Assembly (NCBI GenBank): GCA_963693365.1
Contig: CAVNZM010000004.1
Coordinates: 10,416,001-10,480,000, forward strand
Source of the DNA: Amoebidium appalachense
Taxonomy: Eukaryota > Ichthyosporea
DNA: 64,000 bases
Direction: 5' to 3'
Shown here: positions 61,567-64,000 of the stretch, one piece after another
Numbering within the stretch: position 1 is the first letter of the stretch
Layout: every line of letters starts with the position of its first letter
The notes under the pieces: generated by a model
Databases searched by the model: none
The model's input: only the letters and a program-made list of their open reading frames with translations
What the model was told of the DNA's origin: nothing
Program-made: the position numbers and the translations under genes

Positions 61567-62726
61567 AAGAAAGAAAGAAAGAAAGAAAGTAAGTAAGAAA
61601 GAAAGAAACAAAGAAAGAATTAAAGAAAGAAAACGACAGAAACGAATAGAAAGAAAGCGAAACTTCCAGCTAACGTCTACCTTGAAACAAAACGTAAAAA
61701 GGCCAGTTTTTCATGCAGAATACTATGCACTATGAAGTTGCATGACTGACTCTAACAGAATGTTGGGAATATGAAACTGCAGAACTGTCTTGCATCAAAC
61801 ATGGGAACCTCCCCCTCAAGAAACATATCCCCCCCCCCCCCCCCCTTTCTCTCTCTCTTTCCCCCCTCCCGAACCTCCATAATGATAATAAAAAACTAAA
61901 AATAAAAAATAGTGTGAAACAAATCAAAAATGTTGATTGAGCCTCCTTATCCCTGCTCCCTAAGTCGATCATATCAATGGTCTACAAAGTAGCAATGCCT
62001 CCCACTGCCATGCGCATTTCCACTAGCCGTAGCCAACCCCTCCTTCTGTCCCTCCCCTCCTTGCCCACACACACAGACACCGGAATCCTCCTTACATCCT
62101 TAAGGCAGTCACGCACCTAACCCTTTCCCCCCCGCCCCCCTCCCCTCCTCCCTTAGCCCGTCCCTACCCCCCCCACTCCCCCCCCCCCCCCCCCCCCTCC
62201 GGGGGCTGCCCCACCTAAATAGGACTGCTTATCCTCTTCCCCACGCCCCTTTCTCCCACCTGCTGTTTGTTCCAGAACAACCCCCCCCCCCCCCCCCCTC
62301 CCCCGCCCCCGGCCCCCCTCCCCCCCCCTTCCCCCCGCATGCCTTGTGGCCTTTAAGAATATCAAGAGCCACGAACGTTGTGAACAATAAGCATGCTGCT
62401 ACAATATGATAATTCCCAAAAGTAACTTGGTGGTGTTTGCTCCCCTCGGGTGTCCTGGACAGCAATGCCCACTTCCAGAACACAAAAATACGTGTTATCC
62501 ATGTCCAGAACTGGAAAAAGCGCAATCAGGCCATGCTAACCCCAAGAAAACACACCAAACCACAGAATCTAGCCGGTTCATGTTTCAAAAAATAGAATAT
62601 TAATAAAATACAACAAAGCTCGAGGTTTTCAAAATATAGCGTGTGTTAGTCGCCGTTGGTTCGGGGTAAGGCCGAGATCTCGCAGATGTACCTACCCCTC
62701 ACCGTCAACTTTTCCGGGCAACTCAT
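48059..62726 (-). CDS. C2 - IPT/TIG - IPT/TIG - Rab11-FIP-RBD protein, 18 exons, complete (569 aa)
   Basis: Probable membrane-traffic scaffold. Exons (minus): 62726-62696, 61170-61132, 60042-59940, 58949-58843, 57613-57497, 56932-56602, 56056-56010, 54829-54781, 54387-54335, 53998-53948, 53310-53225, 52741-52675, 51841-51770, 51081-50948, 50313-50232, 49893-49792, 49026-48875, 48145-48059. All phases agree; CDS 1,710 nt. C2 at about 5-108 ([57 protein letters not shown]); Ser/Pro-rich linker 110-268; TIG 1 about 270-360 ([17 protein letters not shown]); TIG 2 about 376-468 ([34 protein letters not shown]); coiled coil about 520-550; C-terminal [17 protein letters not shown], the Rab11-FIP Rab-binding signature, 5 residues from the end. 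TIG 2 is closest to the EXOC2 (Sec5) IPT/TIG. Rab11 binding is expected from the family; Ral binding is only an inference. The ATG is chosen because [10 protein letters not shown] supplies the first C2 strand in phase. Confidence 0.85.
51886..52020 (+). repeat. CGTG tetranucleotide repeat in an intron of the C2/TIG/FIP gene
   Basis: About 130 bp of alternating purine-pyrimidine (GCGT units), starting 45 nt beyond the acceptor side of exon 51841-51770. It is the reverse complement of the 41869 repeat. Confidence 0.95.
53509..53580 (+). repeat. GT microsatellite
   Basis: Long GT run in the intron between exons 53948 and 53310 of the minus-strand gene, preceded by a G-run at 53335-53368. Confidence 0.95.
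54849..55270 (+). repeat. GT/GC alternating microsatellite cluster
   Basis: GT runs with GCGCGCGCGCATATGTG phrases repeated (55172, 55209). A long Z-DNA-prone stretch in the intron before exon 54829-54781. Confidence 0.9.
60422..60500 (+). repeat. CA microsatellite with GCGC end
   Basis: CA run followed by GCGCGCGCACGCGCGC, intronic in the C2/TIG/FIP gene. Confidence 0.95.
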
Positions 62727-63800
62727 TGCTGAAAACAAACGGTCAAATTACCACACCGTGTTTGATCGGCGGTATCGTCAATAATAAATTATACAGCTCA
62801 AAACAAACCGGTAGGGTTTCCCAAGCTTTTTTCTAAGTTCTCGCCAACTTTTGGGCGATGTGATCTCAAAAACCTGGGTTGCTTCTTTCAAAGCAAGTGA
62901 CAAGATCTTCCCTCTTGCACTGGAGTTAGCCCTTGGAACTGCATGCGATGGAAGCTGTGGTTGCAGATTTGCTAGGCTGGTTTTACATTGTCTAGCTAGT
63001 ACTTGTTTAATTCTGAGAAATAATGGAAAGGTGTAGCCACCAACTTTAGAAAAACTTTTCGGAAGCTCTTCTGAAACCTTACCACATGGTGGAACAAAGC
63101 CAAGGACGAAGGTGTCAATTTTTCAAAACAGCGAGGGTGAAAAGGAGGTTCTCCCGCTACCTATAGCCGTGTACGAAGAGTGTCTAACCCCCCGTAAATT
63201 TAACTAGTCGATGGACAATCCTACACCCTGTTTGAAACTTTCCAATCAGGGCGTATGTAGCATGTAACCGTAGAAGATGATGCCAGCATAAAACACCCCT
63301 TTATTTAATTCTATGCCGATCTACTGAACATATACATATATGAAATGAAATCTGTCTCGGTTAGAAATGAGCACCAAAATTAGAAATTTATTTAATCGAG
63401 TCTACAACTGAATTTCAGAAATATCTAATTTTTAAACAGTTCTAAGGAGTCCCAGAGGATCTGAATTCATCCAATCAACGTATTTAGCTCCGCCAATCCG
63501 AGTCGTGCTACGAAAGCGATGCAAATAAATGAACAGAGTCCTGCAACACAATGATATAGCTATGTACAGTGCAACTTGGAGTGCTACGTGTGGCTAAATC
63601 ACTTCAAGGAAATCATGTTCCAATTATTTATGCTACTAGTTGTTTTGCACATGTTGAGGCTGAGTACTTTTGTGCCGGAATTCGAAACGGTGCTCGACCT
63701 CATCCTTGACCATTCGAACTTTTCAGAATCAAAACTTTTTTGCCACGCTTCTGGCTGCTAACAATTGGCTCAGGTCGCACCACCCCGCCGCAGGCCTGGC
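62727..63800. other. Region upstream of the C2/TIG/FIP gene
   Basis: No exon supported on either strand. The start codon at 62726 lies two bases after a TTTGTTTTCAG acceptor-like sequence, so a non-coding first exon may lie in this interval. AT-richer and less repetitive than the rest of the window. Confidence 0.4.
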
Positions 63801-63824
63801 GAGGCGCTGTGCGGCGCTTTCCTC

Positions 63825-63829
63825 CCTCC

Positions 63830-63866
<37 letters not shown>

Positions 63867-63921
63867 ACCTCCCCCCCCCACCTCCCCCCTTCTCCCCCCC
63901 CCCCCCCCCCCCATCCGCCCA

Positions 63922-64000
<79 letters not shown>
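63825..64000 (+). repeat. C-runs and CA microsatellite at the right end
   Basis: Two long C-rich blocks (63832-63866 and 63896-63912), then CA from 63925 to the window end. Confidence 0.95.

Overview
This is eukaryotic nuclear DNA: genes are split into many short exons by mostly GT-AG introns, and introns and spacers are full of dinucleotide microsatellites and long G/C homopolymers. The gene content (importin-5, a C2/IPT/Rab11-FIP-type protein, a calcium-binding EGF module, two Rap1-type Myb repeats, a minor-spliceosome AT-AC intron, a Copia retrotransposon) fits a holozoan, either a unicellular relative of animals or an early-branching animal. The species cannot be named from the sequence.

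Layout. (1) 719-16995, plus strand: the last 23 exons of an importin-5 (IPO5) gene; the N-terminal exon(s) lie left of the window. All exon phases agree, and one intron (9780-10167) is AT-AC, U12-type. (2) 19000-22121, minus: the 3' part of a calcium-binding EGF gene. (3) 22801-28998, minus: a gene with two Rap1-type Myb domains, each split by an intron at the same point, and two single-base frame breaks in homopolymers. (4) 29549-35359, minus: a multi-pass membrane protein whose N-terminal coding exon is interrupted by a young, deletion-bearing Copia LTR element (31621-35189, target duplication GAAGG). (5) 35.6-42.4 kb: gene-poor, with a signal-peptide/Met-His-rich ORF, a tRNA-derived SINE-like unit and large CA/CT/ACGC microsatellites. 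(6) 42456-46695, plus: a complete four-exon gene for a 166-residue helical protein not recognised here. (7) 48059-62726, minus: a complete 18-exon gene (569 aa) reading C2 - linker - IPT/TIG - IPT/TIG - coiled coil - Rab11-FIP Rab-binding domain. (8) 62727-64000: presumed upstream region of gene 7, ending in a CA microsatellite.

The best candidate for something undescribed is gene 7: a class-I Rab11-FIP-like scaffold with two IPT/TIG domains, the second most like the Ral-binding IPT/TIG of exocyst subunit EXOC2. One chain would carry a membrane-binding C2, Sec5-like IPT/TIG modules and a Rab11-binding helix, that is, recycling-endosome and exocyst-type parts together. Other strong observations are the U12 AT-AC intron in IPO5, a 27-bp minisatellite that repeats a functional 3' splice site, dispersed repeats ending in poly-C, and many splice sites sitting inside GT/CA microsatellites.

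The genes are not an operon and show no obvious functional linkage. All exon models were built by hand from splice signals, phase agreement and remembered family consensus; no alignment or transcript data were available.
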